This document shows positions 56,834 through 64,000 of a DNA stretch of 64,000 nt, piece by piece. Location: contig NZ_JAQSUW010000017.1 in NCBI RefSeq assembly GCF_028649395.1, positions 362,904 through 426,903 of the forward strand, written 5' to 3'. The notes under the pieces were generated by a model. It was not told where the DNA came from. It was given only the letters and a program-made list of their open reading frames with translations, and did no database searches. The first letter of the stretch is position 1; the number at the start of each line of letters is the position of its first letter. Position numbers and translations under genes: made by a program. This DNA is from Pseudomonas sp. Gutcm_11s. GTDB lineage: Bacteria > Pseudomonadota > Gammaproteobacteria > Pseudomonadales > Pseudomonadaceae.

Positions 56834-57249
56834 TCGTCCGGGAACACTTCCTGGTTGAAGGTAAGGGTGTGCGGGGCGTCATCGCCGATCTGCACGTTGA
56901 TGCTGAAGGTCAGCATCTCGCGCTCACGCAGCGGGAACTCGGCCAGGTAGTACACGGCGCCACTCTCCAGCACCTGCTTGAACTGCAGCGCAGTGGTCTG
57001 GCCGAGCAGGTTCTTCAGGGTGCCACTGACCTTGGCGGCCTGGCCCTTGCCTTCCTTCAGCGCGGCGACGTTGAGTACGCCAACCGTCTTGCTGCGGGTC
57101 AGGCCGGCGGCTGCGGCGATGTTCGGCTGCAGGAAGCTGGAGTTGAACACGCTGTAGTGCACGTCCAGTTCGCCGAAGGTCTGTTTGCGTTCGGCGAACG
57201 CGGGCAGGGCGAAGAGCAGGCAGAGCAGCAGGGATGCGAAACGGCGCAT
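56830..57249 (-). CDS. DUF4426 exported protein
   Basis: A 139-residue periplasmic protein: signal peptide MRRFASLLLCLLFALPAFA, then a beta-rich domain beginning KQTFGELDVHYSVFNSSFL and ending HTLTFNQEVFPDE, typical of DUF4426. No biochemical role is known. It sits in the metX-metW-DUF4426-rdgB-hemW run with short or negative spacing. Confidence 0.85.
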   Translation of the reverse strand: MRRFASLLLCLLFALPAFAERKQTFGELDVHYSVFNSSFLQPNIAAAAGLTRSKTVGVLNVAALKEGKGQAAKVSGTLKNLLGQTTALQFKQVLESGAVYYLAEFPLREREMLTFSINVQIGDDAPHTLTFNQEVFPDE

Positions 57250-57274
57250 GAGAGGTCCTCCGGTGCGTCGCGGG

Positions 57275-57895
57275 TTAAACGGCTACGCGGTGATCGGCCA
57301 GGCCGGACCCGCTGACGCGATAGATGCCGATCTCACCCAACAGGTTAGGCCAAAGACGGCTACCCAGGTTGTGGCGATGTTCGTGGTCCACCGCCAGGCG
57401 CTCTTCTACCTTCGCGCCCTGCGCCAGGCACAGGCGCTCGAAGTCTTCGAAGGTGCAGAAGTGGATGTTCGGCGTGTTGTACCAGGTGTAGGGCAGGAAG
57501 TCGGATACCGGCATGCGGCCCTTGGTGGTCAGGTACCAGCGGCAGCGCCAGTGGCCGAAGTTGGGGAAGGTGATGATGCAGGTCTTGCCGACCCGCAGCA
57601 TCTCCGCCAGGACCTTGTCCGGGTACTTCAGGGCCTGCAGCGACTGGGTCATGACCACCACGTCGAAGCTGTTGTCGGCGAAGTTGCCCAGGCCCTCGTC
57701 GAGGTTCTGCTCGATCACGTTGACCCCGTGCTCGATGCACTTGGCGATCTTCTCCGGGTCGATCTCCAGGCCGTAGCCGCCGACCTGCTTGTGGTCGCGC
57801 AGGTGCGCCAGCAGCTCGCCGTCGCCGCAGCCGAGGTCGAGCACGCGGCTGCCGGCCGGGATCCATTCCTGGATGATTTCCAGATCCGCTCGCAT
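57275..57895 (-). CDS. metW: MetW methyltransferase-fold protein
   Basis: A 206-residue SAM-dependent methyltransferase-fold protein. The SAM site is SRVLDLGCGDGELLAHL, with the later motif VVVMTQSLQALKYPDKVL. MetW works with MetX and is required for its homoserine acyltransferase activity in some proteobacteria. It starts four bases after the metX stop, so the two are coupled. Confidence 0.94.
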   Translation of the reverse strand: MRADLEIIQEWIPAGSRVLDLGCGDGELLAHLRDHKQVGGYGLEIDPEKIAKCIEHGVNVIEQNLDEGLGNFADNSFDVVVMTQSLQALKYPDKVLAEMLRVGKTCIITFPNFGHWRCRWYLTTKGRMPVSDFLPYTWYNTPNIHFCTFEDFERLCLAQGAKVEERLAVDHEHRHNLGSRLWPNLLGEIGIYRVSGSGLADHRVAV

Positions 57896-57898
57896 GGC

Positions 57899-59038
57899 TT
57901 ACACCTCGATCCGATTCATGTAGGCGCTGAAACCCTGCAGGTAGCGCGGGATCGGCATGAGGAAGGCGTCGTGGCCCTGCGGAGCGTCGATTTCCAGGTA
58001 GCAGACGTTCTTCTTGGCGGCGAGCAGGGCGTCGACGATCTCCCGCGAGCGCGCCGGCGAGAAGCGCCAGTCGGTGGTGAAGGACATCAGGCAGAAGTCC
58101 GCCTTGGCCGTGCTCAGGGTCCTGGCCAGGTCGCCGTCATGGGCGGCGGCCGGGTCGAAATAGTCCAGTGCCTTGGTCATCAGCAGGTAGGTGTTGGCGT
58201 CGAAGCGCCCGGAGAACTCCTCGCCCTGGTAGCGCAGGTAGCTCTCGACCTGGAATTCCACGCTGTGGAAGTCGTAGTTGAGCTTGTCGGTCTTCAGCTC
58301 GCGGCCGAATTTCTCGCCCATGGCGTCATCCGACAGGTAGGTGATGTGCCCGACCATGCGCGCCAGCATCAGGCCGCGTTTGGGGATCACGCCCTGGTCC
58401 TGGAAGTGCCCGCCGTGGAATTCCGGGTCGGTGAGGATGGCCTGGCGTGCCACCTCGTTGAAGGCGATGTTCTGCGCCGACAGCTTGGGCGCCGAGGCGA
58501 TGCACACGCAGTGGCGCACGCGCTCGGGATGGCTGATGGTCCATTGCAGGGCCTGCATGCCGCCGAGGCTGCCGCCGATGGTGGCGGCCCACTGGCGGAT
58601 GCCGAGCTGGTCGGCCAGGCGTGCCTGGCTGTTGACCCAGTCTTCCACCGTCATCACCGGGAAGTCGGCGCCGTACGGCTTGCCATTGGCCGGGTTGAGG
58701 CTGGAGGGGCCGGTCGAACCGTTGCAGCCGCCGAGGTTGTTGAGGCTGACGACGAAGAACTTGTCGGTGTCGATCGGCTTGCCGGGGCCGATGCAGCTGT
58801 CCCACCAGCCGGGCTTGCGCTCTTCAGCGCTGTGGAAGCCGGCGGCATGGTGGTGGCCGGAGAGGGCGTGGCAGATCAGTACGGCGTTGCTGGCCGTGGC
58901 GTTGAGCGTGCCGTAGGTCTCGTAGACCAGCTGGTAGTCGGCCAGGCTGCGGCCACAGACCAGCGCCAGCGGCTCGCTGAAATGGGCGGTCTGGGGGGTG
59001 ACCAGGCCGACGGAATCTGCGGGGAAAACGGTCGGCAT
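57899..59038 (-). CDS. metX: Homoserine O-acyltransferase (O-succinyltransferase type)
   Basis: A 379-residue alpha/beta hydrolase-fold enzyme of methionine synthesis. The nucleophile Ser lies in IGGSLGGMQALQW; the Asp and His of the triad are in the FTTDWRFSPARS and APQGHDAFLMP regions. Pseudomonas MetX uses succinyl-CoA, although the fold is shared with acetyltransferases; the acyl donor here is inferred. The start at 59038 gives the normal length, while the frame is open to 59098. Confidence 0.94.
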   Translation of the reverse strand: MPTVFPADSVGLVTPQTAHFSEPLALVCGRSLADYQLVYETYGTLNATASNAVLICHALSGHHHAAGFHSAEERKPGWWDSCIGPGKPIDTDKFFVVSLNNLGGCNGSTGPSSLNPANGKPYGADFPVMTVEDWVNSQARLADQLGIRQWAATIGGSLGGMQALQWTISHPERVRHCVCIASAPKLSAQNIAFNEVARQAILTDPEFHGGHFQDQGVIPKRGLMLARMVGHITYLSDDAMGEKFGRELKTDKLNYDFHSVEFQVESYLRYQGEEFSGRFDANTYLLMTKALDYFDPAAAHDGDLARTLSTAKADFCLMSFTTDWRFSPARSREIVDALLAAKKNVCYLEIDAPQGHDAFLMPIPRYLQGFSAYMNRIEV

Positions 59039-59080
59039 CGAGCCAGCTCTCGCTCCAGGAAAGTGCAGCAGTCTAAAGAG

Positions 59081-59112
59081 CACGGCCCCCGGCAGCAAGC
59101 GCGGGGGCCGTG
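59081..59112 (-). terminator. GC hairpin downstream of the dynamin-like gene
   Basis: ACGGCCCCCG pairs with CGGGGGCCGT around an approximately 10-base loop. On the minus strand it follows the GTPase stop codon and precedes metX; only a short T stretch (CTCTTT) follows, so termination may be partial. Confidence 0.55.
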
Positions 59113-59136
59113 GCTAAGCGGCTGATCTGGCAGGGC

Positions 59137-61125
59137 TTAGGCCGGGTCGGCGGCGCTCTGCGAGCGAATCGCGGTGGGCAGGGTGACGACCTTGCCCTGG
59201 CGCTGGATCGGCGCCGGGCGGCGCAGCACGCGGAGCATCTCGTTGGCCTGGGCCAGCTGGGTTTCCAGTTGGCTGGTATAGCCGGCCAGCTGCTGGCCAC
59301 GCTGGCGCGCCTGCTGGGTCTCCTGGGCCAGGGCCTTGAGGCGCAGCATGTGGGTTTCGAGCATCTGCTTGTGTTCGAGGGTGTGTTGCATCAGCGGCAT
59401 CAGCGCATCGTTGGCCCACTGCTCGGCCTCGCCGCGCAGGCGCTGGTGCAGGCCGAGTACTTCTTGCACCAGGGTGGCGAAGAAGCGTTTGGTCAGGCTG
59501 CGCTGTTCGGTGAGCAGGGTCTTCAGTTGCAGGCGGAAGCGGTCGGCCTTGCCACGCAGCTGCTTGAGTTCGCGCTGGTAGCGCTGGCTGTTGAACTGCG
59601 GGGCGTCGACGCCGTGCAGCGGGTTGTCTTCGTTGTGCCGGCGGTAGATGGCGGCGACCATCTTGTTGGCCATCTCGGCCTCGTGGGCGAGGTTGCCAAG
59701 GTCGTTCTCCACGTTGCGGAAGAACTGCACGATGGCCTGGTTGATGCCCAGGGTGGTCCAGCTGCCGGCCAGGCCCTGGCGCACCTGGGCCAGATGCTCT
59801 TCCAGGCGCTCCGGGCGCACCGCAGCACGCAGCAGGTCGCCCTGGCGGCGCAGCAGGCGCTGGTTGGTCTTCAGGCCGAGCAAGCGCTTGTGGTGCTGGC
59901 TGTGGTCTTCCTTGGTCTTGGCGGTCAGCTCGAACAGCAGCTGGCCGTTGTCGCTCTGGTGGTTGTTGAGCAGCTCCTGCTGCTCGCGCACCTTGTCCAG
60001 ACGCAGGCTGAGCACGTGTTGGCTGTTGTTGAGCAGGGCCAGCACCTGGTTGACCACGCGCTCCTCGAGCAGGCGCTCCTTCTGCGCGACGATGCGTTCG
60101 CACAGCAACTGCTCCAGGTTGGCCAGCTGGCTGCGCGCGAGCAGCTCCTCGTCCTGGCGCACCTTGGCGATCAGCGCCTGCTTGGCCGACAGCGGCAGCA
60201 CGTTGCTGGCGGGGATGCCGAGCTGCTTGGCGGTGCTGTTCTGCACCAGGCCGATGGCCTTGTTGACGTATTCGTCGCCGGCCAGGTCGTCCCACAGCAC
60301 GTCGATCTTGTTCAGCACGGCGAACAGGCTGGCCTGGGTGTCTTCGTCGAGCTGGCGGATGTGCTCCTTCCAGATCGTCATGTCGCTGGCGGTGACGCCG
60401 GTGTCGGCGGCCAGCAGGAAGATGATCGCCTGGGCGCTGGGCAGCATCGACAGGGTCAGCTCCGGCTCGCTGCCGAGGGCGTTGAGACCGGGGGTGTCGA
60501 GGATGCGCAGGCCCTGGCGCAGCAGCGGGTGGTCGAAGTTGACCATGGCGTGGCGCCAGGCCGGCACCAGCACCTGGCCGGGCTTGCCGGCCGGCTCCAG
60601 CATCTCGGGCAGGAAGCCGAGCTGGATCGCCTGCTCCACCGCCATCGGCTTGGTCTTGGCCACCTGGGCGAAGGCCAGGGCCATGTTGTCCGGGTCGGTA
60701 GCATCGAGGGGGATGTTCACCCAGTGCCGCGGAATGCGCTTGAACTGCGCCACGCTGGCATCGGCCATGCGTGTCTCGATCGGCAGCAGGCGGATGTAGG
60801 AGCGTTCCGAGCGCGGGTCGAAGAACAGTTCGGTGGGGCACATGGTGGTGCGCCCGGCGTGCGACGGCAGCATGCGCTGGCCGTACTCGGAGAAGAACAG
60901 GCTGTTGATCAGCTCGGTCTTGCCGCGGGAGAACTCGCCGACGAAGGCCAGGGTGATGTGGTCGGTGCGCAGGATGCGCAGGGCGCGCTCCAGGCGCGCG
61001 TCCATGGCGTCCGAGCCGAGGCGGTTGTGCGCCAGCCAGCTGCGATAGCGCGTGATCTCGCGCATCAGCTCGCGTTTCCAGGCGACGTAGGCATCCACCT
61101 GCTGGCTGAGACGTTCCATGCTCAT
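59137..61125 (-). CDS. Bacterial dynamin-like GTPase
   Basis: A 662-residue large GTPase. The P-loop GEFSRGKT (residues 63-70), a switch Thr in GRTTMCPTE, DTPG (210-213) and NKID (272-275) are all intact. After about residue 330 the protein is almost wholly long helices with heptad leucines and many Gln/Arg, the layout of dynamin-family stalks. I see no strongly hydrophobic paddle or membrane helix. It starts MSMERLSQQ; a second Met two codons later is possible. Pseudomonads keep this gene next to metX; its cellular role is not established. Confidence 0.85.
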   Translation of the reverse strand: MSMERLSQQVDAYVAWKRELMREITRYRSWLAHNRLGSDAMDARLERALRILRTDHITLAFVGEFSRGKTELINSLFFSEYGQRMLPSHAGRTTMCPTELFFDPRSERSYIRLLPIETRMADASVAQFKRIPRHWVNIPLDATDPDNMALAFAQVAKTKPMAVEQAIQLGFLPEMLEPAGKPGQVLVPAWRHAMVNFDHPLLRQGLRILDTPGLNALGSEPELTLSMLPSAQAIIFLLAADTGVTASDMTIWKEHIRQLDEDTQASLFAVLNKIDVLWDDLAGDEYVNKAIGLVQNSTAKQLGIPASNVLPLSAKQALIAKVRQDEELLARSQLANLEQLLCERIVAQKERLLEERVVNQVLALLNNSQHVLSLRLDKVREQQELLNNHQSDNGQLLFELTAKTKEDHSQHHKRLLGLKTNQRLLRRQGDLLRAAVRPERLEEHLAQVRQGLAGSWTTLGINQAIVQFFRNVENDLGNLAHEAEMANKMVAAIYRRHNEDNPLHGVDAPQFNSQRYQRELKQLRGKADRFRLQLKTLLTEQRSLTKRFFATLVQEVLGLHQRLRGEAEQWANDALMPLMQHTLEHKQMLETHMLRLKALAQETQQARQRGQQLAGYTSQLETQLAQANEMLRVLRRPAPIQRQGKVVTLPTAIRSQSAADPA

Positions 61126-61264
61126 CCGATGACTCCTGCTTCGACAAACGGTGTGCGGCGCGCAACGGCAGAATTGCCCGCGGCTTTGCCGGAGATGGCC
61201 GCATTATGCGGTGGCCAACGCGCGCGTCAATTGGCCCGCTTCACAACTTCGGCTCGAAGGTCGC

Positions 61265-61561
61265 TCAGGGCGACCGGGCGGTCATGCCTGGCAGGTCCGG
61301 TAACTGGCGCGGCGCGCGGATGCGCACGCGCTTCTGCCGGTTCAGTTCGCCACTCTCCAGGCTGACCTGGCTCTTGGCGACACCGAAGACGCCGGCGAGA
61401 AAGGCCATTAGCTGGGCGTTGGCCTTGCCTTCCACCGGCGGCGCGGTGAGGCGGATCTTCAGGCGCTCGCCGTGCAGCCCGGCGAACTCATCCTTGCTCG
61501 CCTTGGGCTGCAGGTGACAGTCGAGGATCAGGTCGTCACCGTCCCAGCGGAACCAGCCCAC
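61265..61561 (-). CDS. yggU: YggU/DUF167 family protein
   Basis: A 98-residue basic alpha/beta protein of unknown function. The family signature KIRLTAPPVEGKANAQLMAFLA is clear. The start is a GTG (MGWFRWDGDDLILDC) one base after the yggT stop, consistent with translational coupling. It closes the yggS-proC-yggT-yggU operon that is widespread in gammaproteobacteria. Confidence 0.9.
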   Translation of the reverse strand: MGWFRWDGDDLILDCHLQPKASKDEFAGLHGERLKIRLTAPPVEGKANAQLMAFLAGVFGVAKSQVSLESGELNRQKRVRIRAPRQLPDLPGMTARSP

Positions 61562-61562
61562 C

Positions 61563-62156
61563 TCAGATGAAGGGGCTGAGCACGGCCGGCATGCCGCTCA
61601 TGGCGGCCAGGTTGCCGATCACGAAGCGGTCGATCAGGTGCAGGGCCATGAAAGCGAAGATCGGCGAGATATCCAGGCCACCGAGGTTCGGCAGCAGCTT
61701 GCGGAACGGCGCCAGCAGCGGTTCGCAGATCTGGTTGACCAGCTGCGCACCGGGGTTGTAGCTGCCGGGGGCGACCCAGGACAGGATCACGCTGATGATC
61801 ATGGCGAAGAAGAAGATCTTCAGGAACAGCGAGGTCACCGAGATGATCGCCCACACCAACAGCTGCAGGCCGAAGCCGGCGGGGTTGGCACCGGCGATCA
61901 GCACGATCACCACCATCAGTACCAGTTGCACCAGGATCGCCAGAGTCAGCGAGGCCAGGTCGAGTCCGCCGAAGCCGGGGATGATGCGACGCAGTGGCTT
62001 GAGCAGCGGCTGGGTGGCCTTGACGGTGAACTGGCTAAGCGGGTTGTAGAAGTCGGCGCGCACCAGTTGCAGGATGAAGCGCAGCAGCACGATCAGCAGG
62101 TACAGGCTGCCGAGGGTCTGGATGATATAGATGAGGGCTTCGGCTAATCCGGACAT
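61563..62156 (-). CDS. yggT: YggT family membrane protein
   Basis: A 197-residue inner-membrane protein composed of two YggT repeats (about 1-95 and 100-197), each with two hydrophobic helices and a conserved middle segment: FYNPLSQFTVKATQPLLKPLR in the first and YNPGAQLVNQICEPLLAPFRK in the second. Related proteins affect osmotic tolerance and, in cyanobacteria and plastids, membrane complex assembly; the role in Pseudomonas is unknown. Confidence 0.92.
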   Translation of the reverse strand: MSGLAEALIYIIQTLGSLYLLIVLLRFILQLVRADFYNPLSQFTVKATQPLLKPLRRIIPGFGGLDLASLTLAILVQLVLMVVIVLIAGANPAGFGLQLLVWAIISVTSLFLKIFFFAMIISVILSWVAPGSYNPGAQLVNQICEPLLAPFRKLLPNLGGLDISPIFAFMALHLIDRFVIGNLAAMSGMPAVLSPFI

Positions 62157-62165
62157 GAAGGTTCC

Positions 62166-62984
62166 TTATTTACCCAGTTGTTCGGCGAGTTCGGCGGAGC
62201 GCTTGGCGGCGGCGTCCAGCGCCTGCTGGACCAGGGCCTCGAAGCCGCCGGCCTGGAAGCTCTTGATCGCCGCCTCGGTGGTGCCGTTGGGCGAGGTGAC
62301 GCGGCGGCGCAGTTCGGCGGCGTCGACATCGCTCTCGGTGGCCATGCGCGCGGCGCCCAGGGCGGTGTGCAGGGTCAGCTGGGCGGCGGTCTCGCGCGGC
62401 AGGCCGAGCTTCTCGCCGGCGGTGGTCATCGCTTCGATCAGCAGGAAGAAATAGGCGGGTCCGCTACCGGACACGGCAGTGACGGCGTCGATCAGTTGCT
62501 CTTCATCCAGCCACAGGGCCAGGCCGACGGCGCTCAGCAGTTGCTCGGCCTGCTGGCGCTGGTCAGCGGATACCATGCCATTGGCATAGAGGCCGCTGAC
62601 GCCCTGGCGCAACAGGGCCGGAGTGTTGGGCATGCAGCGCACGATGGCCAGGTCGCCGAGCCAGGCGCTCAGACTGGCGCAGGGGATGCCGGCGGCGATG
62701 GAGACGATCAGCTGGCCCGGCTGCAGGCTGGGCGCCAGAGCCAGGCTCACATTCTTGAGCACCTGCGGCTTGGTCGCCAGCACTACCACGTCGGCACCGG
62801 CAACGGCCTCGGCATTGTTCTCGAACAGCTCGATGCCGAACTCGGCGGCGACCTTGGCGCGTTGCTCGGCGCCCGGCTCGCTGGCGCGGATGTGGCTGGC
62901 CGGGATGCCCTGGGCGAGCAGGCCGCCGATCAGGCTGGTCGCCATGTTGCCGGCGCCGACGAAGGCGATGCGGGGGTGACTCAT
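62166..62984 (-). CDS. proC: Pyrroline-5-carboxylate reductase
   Basis: A 272-residue NAD(P)H-dependent enzyme making proline from pyrroline-5-carboxylate. The Rossmann motif FVGAGNMATSLIGGLL is at the N-terminus; VVLATKPQVLKNV, RCMPNTPALLRQGVSGLYAN and the active-site block DAVTAVSGSGPAYFFLLIEAM are intact. The C-terminal signature RVTSPNGTTEAAIKSFQAGG is complete. Ten bases separate it from yggT. Confidence 0.96.
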   Translation of the reverse strand: MSHPRIAFVGAGNMATSLIGGLLAQGIPASHIRASEPGAEQRAKVAAEFGIELFENNAEAVAGADVVVLATKPQVLKNVSLALAPSLQPGQLIVSIAAGIPCASLSAWLGDLAIVRCMPNTPALLRQGVSGLYANGMVSADQRQQAEQLLSAVGLALWLDEEQLIDAVTAVSGSGPAYFFLLIEAMTTAGEKLGLPRETAAQLTLHTALGAARMATESDVDAAELRRRVTSPNGTTEAAIKSFQAGGFEALVQQALDAAAKRSAELAEQLGK

Positions 62985-63017
62985 CTTGCGTCCTTCCTTA
63001 ATTAATGTGGCGTGCCG

Positions 63018-63707
63018 TCAGTGGGCCGAGCCGTAGTCGCGGGCGCCGAACAGTGCGGTACCGATGCGCACCCAGGTGGCGCCTTCGGCAATGGCGGCCT
63101 CCAGGTCCTGGCTCATGCCCATGGACAGGGTGTCGAGGTCGAGATTCAGACCATCACGCAGCTGGCGCAGGCGCGCCAGTGGCTCGTGCTGGGCCTGAGC
63201 ATCGTCGGTCGGTTCGGGGATTGTCATCAATCCGCGCAGGCGCAGCCCGGGCAGTTGTGTAACCGCCTGTGCCAGGGCCGGCAGCTCTTCCGGCGTGCAG
63301 CCGGACTTGCTGGCCTCGCCGCTCACATTCACCTGCAGACAGATGTTCAGCGGCGGCAGGTGCGCGGGGCGTTGCTCGGACAGGCGCTGGGCGATCTTCA
63401 GGCGGTCCACCGAGTGCACCCAGTGGAAGTGTTCGGCGATCGGCTTGGTCTTGTTCGACTGGATGGGGCCGATGAAGTGCCAGATCAGGTCCAGGTCGGC
63501 CAACTCGGCCTGCTTGGCCAAGGCCTCCTGCAGGTAGTTCTCGCCGAAGTCGCGCTGGCCGCATGCGCTGGCCTCGCGTACCGCGGCAGCGGGTTTGGTC
63601 TTGCTCACGGCGAGCAGGCCAACCGCCTCGGAATCGCGTTGCGAGGCTTGCGCCGCCTCACGGATACGCTCGCGAACCTTTGCAATATTCTCTGCTATCG
63701 TGGACAT
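63018..63707 (-). CDS. yggS: YggS/PLPBP pyridoxal phosphate homeostasis protein
   Basis: A 229-residue single-domain TIM-barrel PLP-binding protein. The PLP lysine lies in LLAVSKTKP near residue 36; FGENYLQEAL, WHFIGPIQSNK and LSMGMSQDLEAAIAEGATWVRIGTALFG are family motifs. It keeps free PLP at safe levels and has no known catalysis. First gene of the yggS-proC-yggT-yggU operon and divergent from pilT across 72 bases. Confidence 0.95.
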   Translation of the reverse strand: MSTIAENIAKVRERIREAAQASQRDSEAVGLLAVSKTKPAAAVREASACGQRDFGENYLQEALAKQAELADLDLIWHFIGPIQSNKTKPIAEHFHWVHSVDRLKIAQRLSEQRPAHLPPLNICLQVNVSGEASKSGCTPEELPALAQAVTQLPGLRLRGLMTIPEPTDDAQAQHEPLARLRQLRDGLNLDLDTLSMGMSQDLEAAIAEGATWVRIGTALFGARDYGSAH

Positions 63708-63779
63708 TACTCGCGCTCTATAGCCCGCCCGTCAGGGGTCTGCGGCATTCTACCCGCTTGCATTGGATTGGGGAGTCCC

Positions 63780-64000
63780 ATGGATATTACCGAGCTGCTT
63801 GCCTTCAGTGCCAAGCAAGGCGCGTCGGACCTGCACCTCTCGGCGGGTCTGCCGCCGATGATTCGCGTCGATGGCGATGTACGGCGGATCAACCTGCCGG
63901 CAATGGACCACAAGCAGGTCCACGCGCTGATCTACGACATCATGAACGACAAGCAGCGCAAGGATTACGAGGAATTCCTCGAAACCGACTTCTCCTTCGA
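63780..64000 (+). CDS. pilT: Twitching motility retraction ATPase PilT (5' part only)
   Basis: The window ends inside this gene. The visible 73 codons read MDITELLAFSAKQGASDLHLS, GLPPMIRVDGDVRRIN, and later LETDFSF, which is the N-terminal PAS-like domain of PilT. PilT is the hexameric ATPase that depolymerises type IV pili. The ATPase core lies beyond the window. A GGGGAG site precedes the ATG. Confidence 0.93.
   Translation, partial: MDITELLAFSAKQGASDLHLSAGLPPMIRVDGDVRRINLPAMDHKQVHALIYDIMNDKQRKDYEEFLETDFSF

Overview
The window is a GC-rich chromosomal segment of a Pseudomonas-type gammaproteobacterium. The evidence is the gene content and order: ygfA-6S RNA-zapA-pepP-ubiH, an iron ABC pair beside gcvTHP, argE-argA-gshA-tex-amgRS, rimK-rimB-hslR-hslO-pckA, and hemW-rdgB-metW-metX-yggT-proC-yggS-pilT. 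From memory, most of the first 53.8 kb follows the PA52xx/PA51xx region of P. aeruginosa PAO1, and the part after about 54.6 kb follows the PA0385-PA0395 region. The join lies downstream of pckA. There is no phage, IS transposase, CRISPR array, tRNA or rRNA. Nearly all of it is core genome.

Layout. 1-5.7 kb: a quinone oxidoreductase, an orphan FliL-like protein, a CHASE-PAS-GGDEF diguanylate cyclase, an EVE protein, a 43-residue membrane peptide, ygfA, 6S RNA, zapA and a ZapB-like coiled-coil protein. 5.8-10.7 kb: a ygfB-pepP-ubiH-hotdog-ubiI operon. 10.8-13.5 kb: an iron-type binding protein and permease without an ATPase. 13.5-18.2 kb: gcvT-gcvH-gcvP. 18.2-19.9 kb: a lipoprotein hydrolase and a small DUF2388 exported protein. 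20.0-27.9 kb: an aldarate (galactarate/glucarate) catabolic cluster with a FadR-family regulator, KdgD, alpha-ketoglutarate semialdehyde dehydrogenase, an MFS transporter and GarD. It also holds two decayed genes: a gudD remnant and a frameshifted hydroxyacid dehydrogenase.

28.0-33.8 kb: a membrane GGDEF protein, nfeD, a stomatin-like SPFH protein, a lone GspE/PilB-type ATPase and a CYTH-CHAD triphosphatase. 33.8-42.9 kb: a Pit phosphate transporter, argE, argA, an RMF-like small protein, gshA, a thioesterase and tex. 43.0-45.2 kb: the OmpR/EnvZ-type pair (AmgRS). At 45.2 kb a 142-bp nested palindrome, probably a dispersed repeat, touches the envZ stop codon. 45.4-53.8 kb: a 1252-residue MASE1-PAS-GGDEF-EAL protein convergent with rimB-rimK, then hslR, hslO and pckA. 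53.9-64 kb: small unknown genes, a hemW-rdgB-DUF4426-metW-metX run, a dynamin-like GTPase, yggU-yggT-proC-yggS, and the 5' end of pilT.

I did not find a clearly new multi-gene system. The most distinctive features are: (a) an upstream reading frame that is a diverged copy of the ubiH 5' end and ends in an ATGA overlap with ubiH; (b) the gudD deletion remnant plus an approximately 13-nt deletion in the neighbouring dehydrogenase, suggesting loss of the glucarate branch; (c) three matching 13-bp operator-like sites around the FadR-family regulator; (d) the nested palindrome after envZ; and (e) a conserved-looking hairpin in the pckA leader.
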